64,000 bases of DNA from assembly GCA_964019335.1 (NCBI GenBank), contig OZ025722.1, positions 413,877 to 477,876 on the forward strand, written 5' to 3'. The number at the start of each line of letters is the position of its first letter. Within the stretch, counting starts at the first letter, position 1. Under the pieces are notes generated by a model, which did not search any database, was not told where the DNA came from, and saw nothing but the letters and a program-made list of their open reading frames with translations. The translations under genes were made by a program, and so were the position numbers. Origin of the DNA: Diplonema japonicum (lineage: Eukaryota; Euglenozoa; Diplonemea; Diplonemida; Diplonemidae). Positions 60,701 to 64,000 of the stretch are shown piece after piece.

Positions 60701-60766
60701 GGTTTATCGGGCGGGCTTCCATAGCTGGTGATCTATGGAAGCCTTCCCAAATTTTTTCTTTTTTTC

Positions 60767-60893
60767 AGGCCGGGCTGGGGAAGGACGGCAAGACCACCAA
60801 CGGAGGAGAAACCGCTGCAGAAAGGGGAAAGGTGCAGGAAGACGAGAGGGCGTCTCACAAAGACTCCCTTTAATTCATATATCTTTTATTTTC
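60767..60893 (+). mobile_element. LINE 3' end fragment
   Basis: About 85-90% identical to 41325-41455, sharing ACCGCTGC, GGGCGTCTCACAAAGACT and the TTTAA(T/C)TCATATAT end. Confidence 0.75.
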
Positions 60894-61905
60894 TTTTTAT
60901 CTTTCTTTTCTTCTTTATTTTCTTTCTCCCAACCCAACCCCCCCCCGAAAAAAAAAGAAAAGAAAAGAAAAGATTCATTCCTCCCTAGTTTATTATATTT
61001 TGCATCAGGTTCGCCGAGAAAATAAAAGGAAAAATAAAGAAAGAGAACGGCAACCAAACTTTAAATTCTTATTTTATCATCAAAGGAGGTTTGAAAAAGA
61101 GAAAATTAAAGAGAAGAAAGAGACCTTTTTCTCCTCTATCGATAAGTGATTCACGAACTCGAATCTTTATCACCACTTTTTTGTGCATGCCAGATTTTTT
61201 TTTTCTCCCGCCTTGTTAAAGAAGTTTTAATTTACTAATAATAAAAAAAAAAAAGTGAAAAGAGGAGTAGAAGACGATCCGGTGGGGGGCATGGGAACCA
61301 TAAACCGTGTCTTCCATCGCGATCGGCAAGGCGGGGGCTTTTCCGTCCCATGGGTGAAAAGAGGCGGATAAAATCACTATTCCGGACCCCCCCCCAACAC
61401 TGAGCATGCACTTTTTCCCCCATACATACCTCTCTCGTTTATCAAAATATCACCATTTTTACGGCGGACGCCAAGAAAAAAAGCCAAGGAGAAGGAGTTT
61501 AGGGAGGAATTGAAAGACCTACGGCCCCAAAGAAGGCGGTGAAAACAGCCATGGTGGGCCAGCCCTGGCAGACAGGGAGCCTGAACACCAAGAACACCGC
61601 GGAGCCAAATTTGCATCCGGAATTTTCGGTTTTCAAACTTACAAAAACCCCCTGTAGGCATCTGCGTCCGTCCAGCCCCATTTTGGCACCCCTTTTGGGT
61701 GCGGAAAAAAAAAGCACCACGTCGGACGGGAGAGGGGAGGCTGTACGATCTTGTGGCGAGGATAGAGCAAGCACAGGAGGTCCGGCCCGGAGGCAGGAGG
61801 GTGACTATCTTCCCCACGGGGGCGGAAGAGGGGGTGAGCTACACTCTCAGTACCCAGCCCGACGTGGATCCCGAGGTGTTCAGGTGGAGGATAGTCGCGA
61901 GCAAC
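60894..61905. other. Spacer of mixed origin
   Basis: AT-rich to about 61250, then GC-rich patches. From at least 61699 an open frame without ATG runs into the ORF at 61906. Nothing else recognised. Confidence 0.4.
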
Positions 61906-62313
61906 ATGGCGAACGGCACCGAAGGGAACCTGCACCTGGTGAAAGTGCAAGAGGAGGGTGGGGAAGTGGTCCCCGTGGCGGAGTACCAGAGGGTCTTGGA
62001 GGCGCGGAAAAGACACAGGGATTTCGCGGCGGGGATGAGGCGGGTGAAACAGGAGGAAGGGGCAAACAAGAGGCAGAGGGAGGGGAGCGAGGGGACGATG
62101 GTGGGAACCCCGGACGGACAAGGGAAGTCGGTGGAGGTCCAAAAGTCCAGGAAACAGCTCGCCCCTGCGCGTGGGGTGGAGGCGCAGGAGGAGATGGACA
62201 CCTATGTCGGGAGGTTGTCACCATCATCTTCGGAGGGGGGCTCCCAAGGCGCGACCCCCCGAAGCCCCATCCCCCTTCAGATGGAGGGGGTTGATGACAG
62301 CGAGTATAATTGA
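61906..62313 (+). CDS. Hypothetical charged protein, possible retroelement ORF1
   Basis: 135 codons from the first in-frame ATG; the same frame is open back to at least 61699 (204 codons). Composition is Glu/Arg/Gly/Lys-rich with KRQREGSEG and a Ser/Pro tail. GC content is high against its surroundings. No domain is recognised. The setting among mobile elements suggests a retrotransposon ORF1 or a relic rather than a host gene. Confidence 0.3.
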   Translation: MANGTEGNLHLVKVQEEGGEVVPVAEYQRVLEARKRHRDFAAGMRRVKQEEGANKRQREGSEGTMVGTPDGQGKSVEVQKSRKQLAPARGVEAQEEMDTYVGRLSPSSSEGGSQGATPRSPIPLQMEGVDDSEYN

Positions 62314-62683
62314 GAGGGATAGTTAAATAGGAAAAACTACAAAGGAAAAAAAAAAAAAGAAAAAGAAAAAGAAAGAGAGAAAGAAGAGAGGGAGAGAAAC
62401 AGGGTGAGTACGCTTTCGTTAAAGCGCTCCCCCATACATGCATTTTATTTTTATTTTTATTTTATTTATTCCTTGTTTTCCCTTAACAATGTTTTGGTCA
62501 AAACGTTCTTTTTAGGGAAGGGAAAAAAAAAAAAAAAGGAATAAACAGAAAGAGAAGAGAGCAATTGATTGTCTGCCTCTCTTCTCCCTCTATTTTTACT
62601 TTTATTTTATTTATTTATTTATTTTTTTTTATTTTTTATTTATTTTTTTTTTTTTACTTTTATTCATTTTTTATTTTTAACCA
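62314..62683. other. Spacer, purine and T/A tracts
   Basis: Low-complexity (GAAA-rich then TTTA-rich) with no gene. Confidence 0.55.
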
Positions 62684-63520
62684 TTAAAGGACGAAGCGCT
62701 AGATATCTAGCGATCAAAAAATTAAGATTTTTGTATAGGCATTTTAAGTACCATAGACCCTTACCCTTGCACAGAATGACCTAGTTCCGCGATTTCTTTT
62801 CCATCGAAAATCACTTTTGGCCCCTAGATTAACCTCCAAAAACACCCTCGAAACCAGTTTTTGGTGGCACGAAAGCTCAGATGAGCAGTACTGATTCAGA
62901 CGAGTTCGGGGGTGACAAAGGGGACATTCTCACTGACGATGGGACCTCACCTAGCGCCAGTAGTGACGAGAAGAGTGAAAATATGCCCTGGGAGAGCGAT
63001 ATTGCGCAGGTTACGCGTAAGAAGTGACAGGGCACAGGGGGGCAAAAATCACCCTTTTCCCACATGAGTGCATCAAGGATTTCCAAGCTGTTCATCTCAA
63101 TGGGGTTTGTGAAATCTCTTTGCACCGTTTGCAAGTACCACAACCCCGACTTTGACTTCACTGTGGGCGATATCTATCAGTTTCTGGCCTTGTGGGTGCT
63201 CATGGACATCATCCGCAAGGCTGGCATAAAAGATTACTGGCCGACCATTTGTGCCCTCACCACACCTTTTTTTGGCAAGTGTAATGAAACGTTACTGCTT
63301 TTTGCGCTTACAGCGGTCGTTGCATTTTGGAGGGGTGAAGAGACAGACAGGTTGCAAAAAATAAGAATCTTGCTCCCCTACCTGTCTGCAACACTATTCC
63401 CCCGGAGAATCGATCATTGATGAGAGTATGATCAAGTCACACGGTAGGCATCGCTTCAGAGTATTCCAGCCTGCAGACAGGTGAGGCTGTGCACCGGACA
63501 GGATCTGACACAGGGTCGTG
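62684..63520 (+). mobile_element. Decayed piggyBac-like transposon
   Basis: Begins at a TTAA (62684-62687), the piggyBac target. An ATG at 62881 opens an acidic N-terminus (SSTDSDEFGGD), followed after a stop by KLFISMGFVKSLCTVCK, IYQFLALWVLMDIIRKAGIK and DYWP, then in other frames LQRSLHFGG and IIDESMIKSHGRHRFRVFQP. These match the DDE_Tnp_1_7 order (the MGI...DYW and the IDE-M...GR blocks). At least three frame breaks. No right end was found before the SL sequence. Confidence 0.7.
62697..62712. repeat. 16-bp perfect palindrome near piggyBac end
   Basis: CGCTAGATATCTAGCG, ten bases inside the TTAA. It could be a transposase-binding subterminal repeat. Confidence 0.65.
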
Positions 63521-63785
63521 TTCAACTTGTCGATCTACTGTAAAGACCTTGCTAATACCATTGTAAAAGCGTGAAATAGCAATCAAACACAGCACTGTGG
63601 ACCCCGATGTGAGGTATCTCAGCACTTGGCATATTACCTTCCCATTTGGTGAAGGATCGAGGTCATTGTAGGGGGGTGCTGGTGTTTGGGAGCCCTGACT
63701 CGCGTGCAGGATTGGCGTACCACGTGATCACTGCAGAAGCACCAATGCTTATGATGCCAAAAAAGGACAACATGGCAACCAAAAT
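63521..63785. other. Sequence between piggyBac relic and SL
   Basis: No gene. Any SL promoter would lie here, but no element is recognisable. Confidence 0.4.
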
Positions 63786-63823
63786 ACCAACGATTCTAAA
63801 GCTACAGTTTCTGTACTTTATTG
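63786..63823 (+). ncRNA. SL: Spliced-leader exon (SL RNA gene or retroposed copy)
   Basis: 38 bases, ACCAACGATTCTAAAGCTAC then AGTTTCTGTACTTTATTG, followed by GT. The 3' 18 bases equal the conserved end of euglenozoan mini-exons and the whole resembles the diplonemid SL. The next base pair GT could be the SL RNA 5' splice site. The region after it is GC-rich; a U-rich GTTGTTTTG near 63908 is only a poor Sm site. It could instead be the start of a retroposed trans-spliced mRNA. Confidence 0.8.
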
Positions 63824-63952
63824 GTCGTTCGTGTTCTGCTGGTGCCTGCCGCCTCTGCCTGGGTTTGCCGCTGCGTCCGTCGTCCGTCGTCGCCGTCGTC
63901 CGGGGGGGTTGTTTTGCCCGTCGGCCTGCCCGCCGCTCAACGAAAGGATCCC

Positions 63953-64000
63953 GCAAACCCGCAAACCCGCAAACCCGCAAACCCGCAAACCCGCAAACCC
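63953..64000. repeat. Tandem 8-bp repeat GCAAACCC, six units to window edge
   Basis: Perfect units, 48 bases, continuing beyond the window. G-rich on the complementary strand (GGGTTTGC). It is not the TTAGGG repeat expected for Euglenozoa telomeres. Confidence 0.9.

Noticed and set aside
60492-60722. Minus-strand frame with KQAVEGKLLVKP repeats
   Set aside because: The repetition comes from the DNA minisatellite; there is no start context or flanking coding sequence.
63953-64000. Reading the terminal 8-bp repeat as a telomere
   Set aside because: Euglenozoa use TTAGGG; GGGTTTGC does not fit and the window edge is arbitrary.
1-64000. CRISPR arrays, prokaryotic operons or rRNA genes
   Set aside because: No spaced identical repeats, no Shine-Dalgarno pattern and no rRNA motifs were seen; introns and U2 mark the DNA as eukaryotic nuclear.

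Overview
The window looks like nuclear DNA of a diplonemid (Euglenozoa). The best evidence is at positions 63786-63823, a 38-base segment ending AGTTTCTGTACTTTATTG followed by GT. This is the 3' end of the euglenozoan spliced leader (SL), and its 5' half (ACCAACGATTCTAAAGCTAC) matches the diplonemid leader as I remember it. Other features agree. Every host protein gene I can support lies on the + strand. Gaps between genes are short and full of T, C and A homopolymers. Most start codons follow a polypyrimidine tract and an AG by 3-60 bases, as expected for SL trans-splicing of polycistronic transcripts. A canonical U2 snRNA gene is present, and an ingi/I-like LINE with RNase H sits on the minus strand. 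Species cannot be set from sequence alone.

Region 1 (1-31978) is a dense array of housekeeping and cytoskeletal genes. In order: a basic helical protein cut by the window edge; a multi-pass membrane protein with a lipase-like end; an STPGR/SHIPPO-repeat axonemal protein; a short-chain dehydrogenase; a Thg1-type 3'-5' RNA polymerase; a kaptin homologue; a cyclic-nucleotide-binding-like domain fused to a PMP34-type peroxisomal carrier; a PSI-like type I membrane protein; a RanBP2-type zinc-finger protein; a PPR protein; a coiled-coil protein; a CCCH zinc-finger protein ending in an MLLE (PABC) domain; a full-length ABCA transporter; an acidic two-TM protein; and a USP5-type deubiquitinase without its zinc ligands. 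Five genes hold twelve cis-introns of only 34-71 nt, nearly all starting GTAT.

Region 2 (31979-46446) alternates AT-rich, homopolymer-laden spacers with very GC-rich genes for secreted proteins: an orphan Cys-rich protein, a tyrosinase, a LamG-like lectin and a GH18 chitinase with a CBM1-like tail. The tyrosinase and the lectin share an N-terminal Cys module. Between them are a TIR DNA transposon, a 212-bp MITE and a 5'-truncated LINE. Together these genes suggest an osmotrophic or scavenging lifestyle with an expanded secretome.

Region 3 (46447-64000) is a repeat nest. It holds LINE pieces, a fresh 93-bp copy of the orphan secreted gene, two families of dispersed repeats each in inverted orientation, the U2 snRNA gene with an upstream B-box-like element, a second copy of the TIR transposon, a Crypton-like tyrosine-recombinase relic, a 4.1-kb LINE with perfect 12-bp target duplications and a 2A-like peptide, a decayed piggyBac element, the SL sequence, and an 8-bp tandem repeat running off the end.

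Starts were chosen as the first in-frame ATG after the likely SL acceptor. Several long open frames begin upstream of that point without an ATG and were trimmed.
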